From Solanum dulcamara (lineage: Eukaryota > Streptophyta > Magnoliopsida > Solanales > Solanaceae), in assembly GCF_947179165.1 (NCBI RefSeq), contig NC_077248.1, forward strand, positions 14,787,256 to 14,851,255: 64,000 bases of DNA, read 5' to 3'. Below the pieces are notes generated by a model. The model saw only the letters and a list, made by a program, of their open reading frames with translations, did not search any database and was not told the DNA's origin. This document shows positions 11,047 to 24,847 of this stretch, one piece after another. A program made the translations under genes and the position numbers. Position 1 is the stretch's first letter. Each line of letters opens with the position of its first letter.

Positions 11047-12177
11047 AAAAATAAAATTTTGTTAGTTATAAGGGTAATAGTATGCTAAAAAGGTTGACTG
11101 AGGAATATTTTTAGCCCAATAAATGAATAAGGAGTATATTTAAACCTTTTCGGATAGTCCAAAGGTATTTTTAACCCCTTTCCGATCATTATTCATTGAT
11201 CAAATACAATTGTCATATGATAAGTAGTGAAGTCTATTTCAGAATCTAAACAAGCTCACTGGTTTCTATCTTTAAACCCAAACACAAGATCAACTTTATA
11301 TTTTTTTGAAAAATGCTGTAGGATCACATCTCTGTAAATTTCAAGATACCAAACACAAGAATTAAAAGAAAATGGTGTGGGTTCGATTCTTTAATAGATC
11401 CCAATACTACCACAACTCTCTCAAAAGAACTACATCTAATCAAGCTGGCCTTTTCTTTTTTTTTTTTACAATTAAAGATGAAAACTTCAGCATACTTCAA
11501 AACAATCATTTTTGGAGAAGCAGTACACAAGGAACATGAAATGCGTCGGACTCGGTGGAATTTATTATAATGTATTAAAAATAAGCTAAAATGCCAAAGG
11601 TGTATAATTTTAAATCTAAGAGAAGCAAAGGGAAGAAGGCAACATTGTGACCTTACACTAATGTACTTCACCAACTTAATAAATCAAAAATGAAAGGAGA
11701 ATCTTGCTACGTATTTACTAACATTTACAACAGAAGGAACTCCGGCAGAAAACTTGAACAAGCTTCACAGCAGCAGAAAGAACCCCGGAGAAATCTTGAA
11801 CAAGGCTTCCATGTCAGCTGTGAAATTAAAAGGCCAAAAAGCAGGCAGCAACACTTAAATTTTTTTAATGAAGCAATACTACGTTCAAGGCACGTAAATC
11901 AGCAAGCTAAATTACAATGTTTTAGACAACAAACAAACATTTGATATGCAATCTTAAATAACTTACCTGAAAACTGAAAACTGAAACCTGATGAAACAAT
12001 CCTAATTAAATAATAAAGGTTGCAGAAACGAGTAGACAGAGAATCATATCAATGCCTCCAGATGCTTACAGACCTTACTATTGTTAGTTTGAAGATGATG
12101 GTTGACGTCACCATTATCAATGACCAGAAGCACCAATTCTCTCGAGTTGTATAAACAAGTCTATTAGTCACTTTGAC
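11047..12177. other. Gene-to-transposon spacer with probable UPL3 3' UTR
   Basis: There is no supportable coding region. It is AT-rich sequence between the copia 3' LTR and the UPL3 stop codon at 12178-12180. The part next to the gene (roughly 11650-12177) is where a 3' UTR would lie, but no poly(A) signal could be assigned with confidence. Small ORFs here have no recognisable family. Confidence 0.5.
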
Positions 12178-15100
12178 TTACGACAAATCAAATGATCCTT
12201 GACCTTCATTAATGGCATAGAGTATCTTCTTGCACATGATCTCCTGCGGAGTGAAATAACGCTTAACTTGGGGAAAATAAAGAATTGATTGACAAAAGGG
12301 AAGTACAACATGCGCCTATAGTAATTAGAGAAACTCTACCTTAGTAGAATAGGGAGGGAGTTTCAAGTAATTAGCACATGTCATCACACTGGGTAGGTCT
12401 TCATCTGCAGATTCTAATGGAGCATTACTGTTGTGAGCTGCATTGCCAGCACTGGATGAATGCTGTTCCAAAGATATGAATGGTATGGTCAGTCACTGAA
12501 ATAAAGAGATGGAGCAAATAGGCACACTTAAATTTTAGCTACAGCCATACCTTCCTCACAATTGTCAACTTAGGATTCAAAGCAGCAAGACCACCTGTGG
12601 CGAGCCGGGGAGCACCAGTGACAAACTGACAGAATGCTTGTTGCTGCTCAGGTGTGAACTCTCCCATAATCTCTAGTAACTGAGAAGAAGAATTTATTAC
12701 AAGTCATCAACTTGAAACAAATAGAAGTGAATGATGAAGAACAGCAAATCGTCACTGTTTCAGGCAGTTTACTTTCACCAACAGCTGAAGAACAAAAACT
12801 TACGTGAATAATGGGAGGGCTCTTGGATGTGTACCCATGATCGAATTTAATGTGATCTACTAGTGTCTCAGGCTGCATCACAAAAAGAATATAATACATT
12901 CAACCAAATACAGGATAAGTAGGTCTTTTCATAATGAGCAGATTCATGAGAACAGATATTACCTTCCACAGCTCTCTACGGCCACATAATAGATAGTCCA
13001 GCTCTGAAGGAGAGAATATTTGTAGAGTTGAATAGTCGAAAACCTGAAAGTTGTGAAGGCTAAAAGTTATTTATTATTAGATATAAAATTATCTCCAGGT
13101 GTATCTAAATTGCTAACGCATTAATAAAGAAACAATAATCTGAATAAGGAAACTGTCAGATTGTCCCACTACGCTTTTTTAACCCAAAAGATCATCTGGC
13201 TCTTTTAAGTTCTCTAGAAAAAATATCCTCAAGCAGCAAACCTGATTGAAGCCAGATCTAAAGGCCTCCATTTGCTGCCTGATTCCAGTCTTGACAGTAG
13301 CATCAACTACCAAAGAAATGTATTCCTCCAAGTTACTGAGATCCACCTGCGAATTCCATTTAAGGTATTAATAGAAATATTAATGGAAACTCATGCAATT
13401 GAAGGACTTCATCAGTCAAATACTAAAAATAAAAAACGAAGAAACAAAAAAAAATCAAAGAAAATCCAAGATATCGCGGCTCACATTCTCATCGCCTGCT
13501 TTAAGAACATATTCAGGATAGCCAGGAAGTGTGAAATCTAAACAAAGATCCTCAACTGGAGTCCCACGGAAACGCATGTCAGAAGATTTGTCTAGGTTCT
13601 GATCTTCTATTGATTCTATATATTGCTTTCGACTGACAAGAGCTTGCAACTCTTGCAAAGTCTTCCCCAGTTCGGCGTCAAAAGAAAGAATATCGTACAA
13701 ATCAAGTTCCTGAAGTGTTTCAAGTTAGAACCGTTAGCGGAAAAGATAAGATGCACCGGCGGGTGCAACAACTGATCACAGAGGACAAGTGTGTAATGAA
13801 GAGCAGGGGAGCTTACTTGGCCAAGAACAAGCTTATAGAAGGCCATGGACAGTGGAAGGTCCAAAAGCCGTCCATCTTGAAGAGCTTTCGCCATAACACG
13901 TCCAAGCAAGCGGAAATATTCAATTGCCTTATAGAATTGACCTCCATCAACAGTACCAGTATGTGGTGACCAGGGACGTGGGAATAATCCAAGAGGTGCT
14001 TGGACAAGATCTCTATCACCCCCACTTAATTTATTATCTATATGAACTTCCATAGAATGTCCATTTGACGTTGATGATAAACCTGATCTCCACATTCCAA
14101 GTCCAAGTTTTTGTAGATCGTGACTTATGAGGGTATAAAACTCCAGTGTAGGACCCAGGCCAGTACCAACTTCACCAAAATATTCAACTTCAAGAACAGC
14201 TTTTTGGCTAGAGTACATCTCCATTACTTTTGCAGCAGAATCCAGAATGCGGTTCCTTGAGACACGAACTTTCTGGCGCTGTAATCTACCAACCCTAACT
14301 GCTCTCTCATGAGTAGATCCATTACCATCAGCACCTTGCTGTTGCTGCAGCCTATATAAAGCACGTGACAACCCAAAAGCAGTTGAATAGAAGTACTGGC
14401 GCCGAGTCTCAAATGGAAAAAGAAATGGGCAGGCATTGGTCAACTGGCAACACCAAGCTGGAAGAGACCCACTACAAAGTGCAAGAGCATCCTGGATCTG
14501 TCGTGCCAATTTCGGAGTGAGCTTACTATTGACAAATTCCTCAGAAGGAATTTTGATACCCGTAGTACTGAGCTCATCTAGACTGGAAATTTTTCCTTCA
14601 GAGAAATCGTCAATCATGGACAGGACTCGCAAACGGGGGGCAAGCTGATTCAGCGCCTCCAATACACGTAAGAGGTACAAAATACTGTAAGTAGGGTTAC
14701 TTTTCTCCAGATCACAAGGAAGTTCTCCCTGCAATATACTATCTAACAATGATGCTCGAAGCAATGAAGGATCAGCACTGGAACTTGTCGAAGAACTGGT
14801 TTTCGCAGACTTGGAACTTGAACTCCCAGACCCATTCATCGGCCTCTCAGCTGGGTTGTCTGCCCTTTGGTATGTGATGGTGTAAATATCACTCCAAACC
14901 CTGCTTCCGTCACTAGATACAAAATCATTGCCACCATATCTCTCATCATCATCCTCGTCTAGAACAAGCTGCCGCTGGATAGCCTGGTAGATAGTCAAGT
15001 GCCTATTAAGCGGCTTCCCACCAACAGAAAATATTAGTTTTGGTGGATCACCAGAGCCGAGTAGAGGATGCCCGTGCCGATCTCTGGCGCCTCTCACACC

Positions 15101-18100
15101 TCTACCACTAGCAGATGAAAGACCAGCCATGGCAGCAGCAGCAGCAAATGACATTGCGCCCCTTGAACCATAGGAATTCCTACTTCTGAACACAACGGAA
15201 TCAGATCCCCGAGCAGAAGCAATTCTGCTCCTAGAACCACCACCAGCATTTGTATTGCTACCAGTTGGTGTCTGTGCAAGAGGGCTATCCTCCGAAGAGT
15301 CTCCCAATTTAACATCATGCACTTCATCTGCCATGCAGACAGGAAGAGGAAGACGATCATCCCTCAGCACCTGGAAAATGGGGAGAAAAAATAAGAATGT
15401 CACTAATACAATATTTGCACCATCTATATCTAACACTGAAAGAGCTTTTCAGAGTGATACATCAAGAAAAGGATAAAATTATGCATATACGGGAAAGAAA
15501 GTATAACCCCTCCCTCCCCCTCTCCTGCCCCAGGGAAAAAAGCAGTTCATAAATAGATGCCTTTTTGAAATATTCAATTCATATCTTCCCCAATCCCTCC
15601 CCTCAAAGGAAATCTTACTCATTTCACCGTTCAAACACTTTCAGTTACAAAATATAAGGGAAAGACTTTGATTGTGCCAAAAAAAATTATTTCATTGTCA
15701 AATCCATGCTTAATTCAAGAATCAAATGTAGGACAAAAGTTTGCCCACACCCATCCATAGTCCCTGCTTAATTATCCCTCATGATTTCCTCAACGTAAGA
15801 GCTTTCACAATTCCATTTCTCAAAAACTCCTTGCTATAATAGAACATATTTATCCTATATTAAGAGAACACCAAACCAAAAATCCCTTTGATGGAAACAC
15901 CACATACTACCCCAGACCAAGTCCCATTCTTTACTTGAATCCTAATCCACAATCACACTGAGCTCATGTTTGTTTTCTAATACAATCTTTTTCATCAGGC
16001 TTTTCTTTTTTCTAATAACCGTTGTGTCCAAGCCACAACTTGCACACACCTCAACTAATTCCACGAAGTACTCGCTACCTCTCACCAATACATGTACCGG
16101 ATAACTCTATCCACCAAGGCTTGGACAAATGGGAAATAATCACCAAATGATTTCGACTCATCTGGGAAGACTTTTCTTTTTTCCAACCCAATTAAAACAG
16201 CCCAGGGGTTAGTTCCCCATGGCCACCATTTTAAAAAATTATCTACTTCTAGTTATACTCCTAGCACTAAAGGGAAAAGTTAATTTCATTAGTTGACACT
16301 GATGCATCTTTAAGAATCAGTAAATCAAAAGCTTAGAACACTGATGCAGCTTTTAATCTAAAGTAATTTCCTTTGCCTAACAGTGTTCAAGAAGACTTTG
16401 AACCCTTAAAGATGGAGATCAAGTTAATACCATTTAAACAAGTTAAACCAAAAATAAGAAAAATAGAAAGAACAAAAGAAATAGAGAAATCTAACAACAT
16501 ACATCATCATGGTCGTCTTCATCTTCGTCGGACATATCGTCCTCAATCACCAAAGCATCGTCAAGTTCAATGAGAGAAGGATGCAGCCCGTCATCCTTGG
16601 CATGAGAACAAGCAGCAAAATGTCAGCATTCAGGTGGACATAAAATCCATTAACCCTACTTTAGTAGATAAAAAATGTAAGCAAGGACACCAGCAAAAAG
16701 AATCAAGATTTCCCATAAATATCTTTGCTTCATCTGGAAAACTCAAATTTTCAATAACGCAACAGGTATGATCAACAAAATAATTTGATCCCCTTCAACA
16801 AGCTAATTATGTCAAGAATTTTAGAGAGAAATTAAAGATATTACACTAACTTGAGGAAGTTTCAGTTATTAAACTAAATGTTAGATTCCTTCAGTCTTGT
16901 GTGATAAAAAGGTACCACCAAAATTTGAAGGTAAATTCCACAGAGTAGGGTACTGTAAGTGTTTTAGGGTTGAGGAAGTTAAACGTGATATTAGTAGGAT
17001 GAGTAGGGGAAGAGTGACCGGACCCGATGAGATTCCGGTGGAATTTTGGAAGAGCATGGACAAGGCAGGTATGGAGTGGTTACCAGGGTTGTTTAATGTT
17101 ATTTTTAAGAAGGCAAAAATGCTTGACGAAGGGAGGTGGAGTACAATAGTTCCATGGTATAAGAACAAAGATGATATCCAAAACTGTAACAACTACAAGG
17201 GTATCAAATTGCTAAGCCACATTATGAAGGTTTGGGAGAGAGTGGTGGAGATGAGGCTGAGACGAGAGGTGTCCATTTTTGAGAATTAATTTATATTCAT
17301 GCTGGGACGATCGACTATTAAAGTCATCCATCTCATGCGAAGACTAGTAGAGAAATATAGGAAAATGAAGAGGGAGCTACATATGGTGTTCATGACCTTG
17401 AAAAGGCCTATGACAAAGTACCGAGGAATGATGTTCACTCAATTCCTTTTTAAACTTTCGGTGCTTGGAGGCTAGAGGTGCCCAATGGTTTATATTAGAA
17501 TGATAAAGAACATGTACGGTGGTGGAACCAAGACTCGGATTAGAACAGTTGGAGGAGACTCAGAACACTTCCCAGTTAAGATAGGGCTGCACTAGGGATC
17601 AGTTCTTAGCCCTTTCCTATTTGCCTTGGTGATGGATGAGTTGGCACAGTCTATTCAAGAGAAGGTTCCATGGTGTATGTTATTTGCGGACGACATAGTA
17701 TTGATTGATGAGATGCGGAACAGAGTTAGTGTGATTTTGGAAATTTGGAGACAAACTCTGGAGTCCAAAGGGTTCAGATTGAGCATGACCAAAATAAAAT
17801 ATTTGGAGTGCAAATTCAGCGTTGCGTTGGACAAAGCAGATGTGGAAGTGAGGCTTACCGCACAGACTATTCCTAAGAGAGAGTTTTATGTATCATGGGT
17901 CTGTAATCCAGGGAAGTGGGGATATCGACGATGATGTCACATATCGCATTGGAGTGGCATGGATGAAATGGAGGTTTTCCTCTGGAGTCTTGTGTGATAA
18001 GAGTGTACCACTTAAACTTAAAGGTAAGTTCTATAGAGTGGTGGTTAGACCGTCCTTATTATATGGGGTGGATTAATGGCCAATCAAGAACTCACATGTT

Positions 18101-21100
18101 CAGAAAATGCACGTTGCGCAGCTGAGGATTTTTAAATGAATGTGTGGTCACACTAGGAGAGAAAAGATCATAAATGAGGTTATCAAAGAGAAGGTGAGAG
18201 TGGCCTCTGTGGTGGACAAAATGAGAGAAGTGAGACTAAGATGGTTTGAACATGTGAAGAGAATGTGCGCAGACGCCCCAATAAGGAGGTGCGAGAGGCT
18301 GGTTGTAGTGGGTGCATGAAGGGGTAGAGGTAGGCCGATGAAGTATTGGAGAGAAGTGATTAGATAGGACATGGCACAACTTTATATTACCAATGACATA
18401 ACTCTACATAGGAAGAAGTGGAGGTCACGTATTAGGATAAAAGGTTAGTAGGGGTAGAGTGGGTTTTTCCTTGCAAGGGTTTAGACTTCTTAGTGCATGT
18501 CATAGCACTAGTCAATAGTCATAAACTTGTAGTTCTTGCTATTGATTATCTATAGCCATGTGTTGTTTATTGTGTTTCACTTCCCATACTATTTTATTGT
18601 TGTTATTGCTTCTATTGTCGATTGTACACTAGTTTTCTTATTAACTGCTATGTTTTCTACATTGCTTTCTTCATTGTTTTGCTCTTCTATTGCTTCGGTT
18701 TGATTCACTTGAGTTAAGAGTCTTTCGAAAATATCCCCCCTACCTCATCGAAGTAGTAGTAAGGTTTGCGTACACTCTACCCTCCCAGACCCCACCACTT
18801 AGTGGGATTTCACTGGGCATGTTGTTGTTGTTGCTGGCTTGATCAGTGTTATACTATTATAAGAGGGACTAATGTGGTGGATACCTTCACAAGTTCCGTG
18901 TTATCTTTCTTGTTTTAAACAATCATCCTATTTCACCAACAAATAGTTGACACGTAGAGAAAAAAAGTAGAAAATAAGAAATCTAAAATTAATGGCTCTA
19001 AACACTTGAGGTACCTTCACAAGTTCCGTGTTATCTTTCTTGTTTTAAACAATCATCCTATTTCACCAACAAATAGTTGACACGAAGAGAAAAAAGTAGA
19101 AAATAAGAAATCTAAAATTAATGGCTCTAAACTCTTGAGGTTAAATTTGAGAACCGTACAAGATTACTCCTTCAATCCAAGTGAACTCAAGCAACTACTA
19201 AGCCAAACATCTTCAATATACATACATACAGAGCATAACAACCATAATAAAGTGAACAAAATTACCTCTGAACTAGAGTCCCCGTTAACAGGTTCCTCCT
19301 CTGTTAAGGCCTTCGCCAAGGCAGCTCTTATTCTAGAAGGATTTCTTGATTGAATTCCTCTGCCATCTTTTTGAGGAGGCTTTAAAACCGCTTTACCTTT
19401 GCCCTTTGAAGAGCTTCCATCACTGTCATTAATATTAACTGCTGACCTAGATCGAGCAGAATGACGACGAGATGCAGAGGCAGGAGTGGACATAGATGGA
19501 GATAACGCACTGCCTCCTGCAGGTATAGTCCCAGACCCAGAGTTTCCTGCAGAAGCAGAGGCTTTCTGTCCAGTCTCTGGTCGCTCAACTCGGGCCCAGA
19601 GGAATTCTTCAATAGCTACTAAACTTGCCAAAGGATCAATCAGTAAAACATTTGAAGAGTAGTCACGGAGGGTTTTCTCTCCTTGAGCTCTGCAAAGGCG
19701 CAGCTTAAATGGCTGAGACAAAATACTTAAACCTGAAGAAAGACGTGCATTTCCAGTCGATGATCTGGAACTATGACTCAGCACAACAGGAAAACGCTCC
19801 AATGAACATAGAGCATTTTGAAGCTTTTGGACCAGAACAGTCATGGGAACCATACTTCCACCATCAACACCAGCAGGAAGGGCAACTGCAATAAAAGACT
19901 TGTATCTTCTGATTGCTTGTTGTCGAAGCCTAGACATACTAGTATCAGAGATTCTTTCCTTAGAAAGGTATGCAAATGTAAAATATTTCAGCAAAGAAGC
20001 AACAACTCCACTTCCAATGAACTCAAAAGTTGAAACACCATCCCCTTTGCTGAGTTCCCCCATCATGGAAGCTATCACTTCAGCCAAATTTTCTTCCTTT
20101 CCAACAGAACTATCCCCAAGCTGAGGACCAAATGCTTTGGATTTTCCTTTAGGTTTAGCTATCTGCTCATCAATACCAGCATTCAACTTCATGCAGAGAT
20201 TTTTCAATCGTATAAGATCATCTGTGGCACCAGCTTCAGCGGCCTCAGAATCTGAAGGGAAGTATTTATCCTTGAAAGCTTTTGCACATGTACTGACCGA
20301 CATCCGAAGGCTAGAATTGACAGTCGGAATTTCCATTGAATTTGGCAGAGATCCAGTACTTGGAACTGGAGTAGTAGGATCTTCAACAGAAGTTGCATCT
20401 GTATTGGAATTAGTGCTACGGCGTCGATTATGTTTCTCCTTCTCAGCACGTGTTGGCTGGGGAGGAGCAGAAACATGAGAACCAGACAACATCAAGGCAT
20501 CTACAGCATGAACAACACCTTCCCGGACAAACATCTTGCCAAAAACTCCAGGGAGCTTCTCCATTAGAATCTCTGCTATTTGAAGAGCGGGCACCAATAC
20601 TTGGGGATCCTTCCACGCCAAAACCCCAGCCAAGAAACTATTAAGACATTACATTCAACCATTACATTCGGAACTCGCACTGAGAAAAATATCATTGAAA
20701 GAAATATTGTCCTATTGATAAACATTGCTTCCACTGGCCAAATGTTGAAGAATAATACCAAGCTTTAATTTGGTCCCAACATACCTTGACAAGTTAGTGT
20801 CATTAACTAAACACTGAATCATATCTGCATTACTGAAATACATAAGTTTTCCAATAACTGAGAGGCATTTGTGGCGTGCTGCTGTATTTACACTGGATCC
20901 GTATGTCTGATCAGCAAAACGAGCAAGTCACATCTCTAATGTCTGTCCACTATGGTAAGGTGGTGAGAGTAATATATCCATAGAGTTATACTACTAACCT
21001 GGATCAGAACAGGAAGGAGATCGGTTCCAAATTGTTGCAGAAGTTCAGGTTGATCATTCAATAGCTTCTCACGAGCTGATACCTCCTGAGAAGATGCATT

Positions 21101-24088
21101 CAGATCCTCCTGTTTGCTAGAACCACTAGCAGAGGATTTCCTCATAAAAGGACCTCTAATGAACAAATTTGTGCTGACGGGAAGAGAGATGGTTCCTTGA
21201 GGCAGCGGAGGAAGTAGTTCATTTGCCAAATTCACAATCTCAAAAATCTACAACAAGAAAAATGTGCATTTTGGATTTATCATAAAAGCAAGAACCACAA
21301 TGCCCAGAAAGTGGCTACAGAAAGAGGTTGAATTCAACTAGTTGTTTGATTATGTGTCATGCAAATTACATGAATAATATTCCCACAAACAAAAATTACC
21401 CAGCCTAATAGTAGGAAAGTTCTCAGGGCTGCCATGGAAGTGTAACAACTGAGCAGAAAAAGAAATACACCTTTGAGTGTTAACGAACTACCTAGATCCT
21501 CATTATTATCAATTGTGAAAAAAACATTCTGGACTAAGGTGTTTCATTCTAGACAGAGACACACCATGGCCTTACTAACATTGTTTTGACAGAAAAGGCT
21601 GACCCCGCTAATAAATATCACATGGAGTGCGGTATCAATCATCTTATTACACTTTCTTCATGCAAAGTTTGACTGTACTTTTAATTCCCTCAAGAAAAAC
21701 TCCAGCAATTTCTCGGTATTTTTGTAGAACATCTATTCCTTGGGGGAATACAAAGTAAAGACAGAGAAACAGAACACAAAAGGACTCCTACTGTTTTCTA
21801 AAATTAATTCCACAAACTAAAGCTCAACCCCCAGTTATTGTCCACTTCCATTTATCCACGTGAAAATGCATAGAATATCTAATCCTGTCTCCTCATGCCA
21901 CAAATATCCAATATTCAATATGCAATAGTTCCAATATTTCTATAATTTAGTAAAATTCATATTTCTTTTTTCTGATACTCTTGAACACACCCTTATGGCA
22001 ATATTAACAAACACAGCGAGCAGTGGATTGCGAAAATTAAAACTATCACACAAACCTGCTCCGCAGGTCTGCTCAAGGCAGGTGAAATAGAGACAGAGGC
22101 TGATAAAATGTCCTTGAGGATCCCACTGATACCAAGCATCATCAAGGTTTTAGCCCCTAATGGAGAGCCACTGGCACACGTACAAAGAAGCCGGATCAAG
22201 CCCTGAAAACCTAATCAAGTCATAATACAGCCCTGTGTAAACGATCAACACATTCAAGAACTGAACTTACTGTGTAAGTTTCCGTGCTGAGTGAAGCCTG
22301 ACCACCTCCAGAATTACTGGTTGAGATGAGGGAGGCAGCCTGTGTGACAAGTCCGTGATTACAGAGTTCATCTAGCTTCTCTGGAGATAATGCAAATGCT
22401 TCAGCAATCCGGGTCAAGCAGATAGAAGCATGCTCTAATACCTAAACACACATCCAAGCACCAAGAAATAAAATGATAAAGAGAGAAGGCTTAACCAAAT
22501 TGAGGAAGCGAAAAGGACGGAAATAAGTTTACTTAGCCCAAAAAAATTGACAAATCTCCCTGTGATTTTGTTAGGACGTGATGATGATCTCACCTTTGCA
22601 TCATGATACTGAAGGAGATTCGTCAACAATGGAACAGCTTCCATCACAAAGTCAGCAGCATCCGAAGGCAGCTTCTTGCACATATTAGCAGCAGTTGCTA
22701 ATGCTACTCTCTATGGGAGAATGACAAAAAGATCAGAATGAGATTCAACCTATCAATGGAACTATCAATGGCTTATGTCAATAAAATCATTTACAATTTA
22801 TTAGCTTCGCTACCTGAACACCAGTGGAAAAGAAATCGAGATACGAAAGCACAGCCATGAGTGCACCTGCTCGCAAACAGGCAGTTGGATCTTCCTGAGA
22901 TATCTTCTTTAAAGCTTGTAGAGACTGTTAAAGCTAAACATTAGCATCATAACTTAAAATTTCCATAATGCCAATATTAAGCAAACTGCAGCACTTATAA
23001 GGCGTATTCCCTTAGCAGGGATGTTATATGGAGAATTCTACTTCTAGAGAACTCTTAATGTTATCATAAACATACAAATTATTGAGCATTGGAATGAAAT
23101 GAGTCCAAATGGAATGATTCACATAACCAACCCCAACTAGTTTCAGATTGAGATGCAATTATTGCTGTTGAGTACAAGGCCCAATTCTAGAGAGTCGCAG
23201 TAATTAGAATATACACTGAAATCAATTCCCTTTGGCACAAAGGAATAACTTTTTCACCTGTTCAGCTAAGTCCACGTATTCGATCGTGAGCAGCCGAGCT
23301 ACAAAACATGAAATCGCTCCATAATGCACAACAGCAGCACAAGAAGATGGCAGAACATCAACCAAATGGGTTAACGCCCTAGCTGCGAGAAGCATAGTAT
23401 CAGGATTACTCATATGATTAAGCAACCCCACCAGCACAGGTACAAAAGAGTCCACTGAAAAAGTGCTCAACGAGTCTTCTGTTCCAATGGAAAGCATCAC
23501 ACAAAGCTGCGTCAATGCCTCTATTTGTTTCCCTTCTTCCCCATCAGCTCTCAAGCCCGATAAAATCTTCTTCAGACGCCCGTTCTGTTGCGACGAGGAA
23601 GTGGACACCATTGCTGAACTCGGCAGTAAATCATCCAAACCAGCACCCAATTTTCTCAACAATCCTTGAAGTGCACTACTTGCTGAAGTCAAATTATGGT
23701 GCAAAACCCCAGCACCACCTTCACTTTCATTATCATCTTCATCACCCCCATCAGTATCCATGTCCAAACCGATATCTCTGTCTCTATCCCTAATTTCGTG
23801 TTCTTTTTCCTTACCCTTCTCTGGATTATTTTTATCCGACCCGTGATTCTTTCCCCGGCGGATTCGGGTGCCCGACCCGGAAGACTCATTCGTGGAGTCC
23901 ATCGGAAGTGGGACTTGCGAACGATTTGTGACTACGGAACGAGTTGAGATCGAGTTTGAGGCGGCGCGTGTGGTGAGACGAGCTCTCTTGACAGCGCGTG
24001 TGGTGGGACCAGAGGAAGAAGACAAAGAAGAAGAAGCAGAAGGCGCTGATGACGTGGCCTCCGTCCGTTTCCGGCTCCGAGTTTCCAT
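12178..24088 (-). CDS. UPL3: E3 ubiquitin-protein ligase UPL3 (HECT type), 17 coding exons
   Basis: Transfers ubiquitin from E2 to substrates through a HECT cysteine. Arabidopsis UPL3/KAKTUS limits trichome endoreduplication and acts in proteasome-linked hormone and immune responses. Exons: 24088-23258, 22924-22814, 22710-22594, 22441-22271, 22202-22056, 21247-20999, 20906-20785, 20637-19266, 16595-16503, 15370-13817, 13709-13485, 13346-13242, 13043-12963, 12872-12804, 12679-12551, 12462-12340, 12243-12178. All introns are GT-AG. The spliced frame is 1,854 codons (Arabidopsis about 1,888) with no breaks. The start [13 protein letters not shown] is the family start; an in-frame ATG seven codons upstream (24109) is probably not used. 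Features: Ser-rich basic N-terminus with KRARL; armadillo-like region ([20 protein letters not shown] to [15 protein letters not shown]); acidic exon 9 ([16 protein letters not shown]); HECT domain from about residue 1447 ([19 protein letters not shown]) to the end. The catalytic Cys is residue 1821 ([16 protein letters not shown]; codon 12376-12378), and the protein ends GQGSFDLS. Confidence 0.96.
16885..18835 (+). mobile_element. RTE-clade LINE fragment inside UPL3 intron 8 (antisense to the gene)
   Basis: A non-LTR retrotransposon piece with broken reading frames. RT motifs: [17 protein letters not shown] (about 17010), [20 protein letters not shown] (17160-17210), then [13 protein letters not shown] after a frameshift (17385-17420), and the catalytic [12 protein letters not shown] (about 17670-17710). 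The C-terminal region follows: [20 protein letters not shown] (17985), [31 protein letters not shown]. The 3' end (18760-18835) has GTTTGCGTACACTCTACC, GGGATTTCACTGGGCATG and a (GTT)n tail, the end shared by Solanaceae RTE LINEs and TS-type SINEs. The 5' end is odd: 16890-16945 repeats the C-terminal [10 protein letters not shown] motif just before the RT, so this copy is internally rearranged. It lies in intron 8 and should be spliced out. Confidence 0.88.
18882..19140. repeat. 130-bp tandem duplication in UPL3 intron 8
   Basis: Two adjacent units (18882-19011 and 19012-19140) start TACCTTCACAAGTTCC and run through AATGGCTCTAAAC, with only a few differences. The array lies between the LINE tail and exon 8 (whose splice donor is at 19264-19265), about 125 bases from the splice site. 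Unit two probably arose by local duplication; no element ends are seen. Confidence 0.9.
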
Positions 24089-24479
24089 ACAAAATCGAAC
24101 ACCGAACAAGGTCGCCGATTAATCGGCGATCAGACAGTCCGGTAACCAGATTTTCATCATCTTTCAGAAGCCCTAATTCATAAAATTGGGAAAGGTTAAA
24201 AGGGAACTTTGATTATTTTAGCCCAATCTTCCGTCACAATTTTTGCAAAAATTAAATGATTTTCTTGTATCACAGTGAAGAACTCTTCAAGAAATCGTAG
24301 GTAAAAAAGGAAATAGGATTCTGCAAAGAAGAGGAATATAAGCAAGAAATGGAAGAACAAAAAATTAGTAATAATAAATTTAGAAATAGAATCTAACTAA
24401 AAATATTTGGTTATGAATTTTTCTTGGGTTAACTGGTTGATTAATATAAACACACAGCAAATTACGTGCTAGTAGGAGT
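24089..24479 (-). promoter_or_regulatory. UPL3 5' UTR and proximal upstream region
   Basis: A short host-derived region between the UPL3 ATG and the copia LTR-like sequence that begins at about 24480. It includes a purine-rich, AT-rich stretch and probably the 5' leader. No TATA box or start site can be fixed with confidence. Its shortness means the promoter must be compact or lie partly in transposon sequence. Confidence 0.4.
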
Positions 24480-24847
24480 TGTGCTCCTAATTTGTTGTTA
24501 ATCTGTCCAGCACATTATTATTATAATTTTGGTCCTTTATAAAACAATTAAATTGTTATGAAACAATATAAAACAAGAGGAAAGAAAATGGGGGAGAAAA
24601 CAGAAGATTTCTTGAGTATTAGAGATGGAAAGATTTGAATGTGTATTTGATAGATTATGTATCTCGTTAAAATTTTACAAGATAAAATTCAGTAGGAAAT
24701 AATGTAAGTGAAAGAAAAAAGAGTTTACATATCTAATAATAAGCATTTCGGCTGCTTTATTAAAAACTTTATAAAAAAAAATCAGTGGGATAAAATCTCG
24801 TGAGAAAAAACGAGTACGTTGCATATTAACTCTCCATAATAAGAACA
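24480..24847 (-). repeat. Copia 3' LTR remnant (minus) beside UPL3
   Basis: Read on the minus strand after the copia stop codon, it has the same LTR phrases as the element at 10.6 kb: CGTACTCG, TTTTATCCCACTGA, AAGTTTTTAATAAAGCAGC and TTTTAACGAGATAC. The far edge near 24480 is approximate; no matching 5' LTR is in the window. Confidence 0.6.

Noticed and set aside
13715..15476. Several ORFs of 60-90 codons on the strand opposite UPL3
   Set aside because: They are antisense shadows of conserved UPL3 exons.
19709..20768. Overlapping plus-strand ORFs across UPL3 exon 8
   Set aside because: They are shadows of exon 8 in other frames, with no family match.
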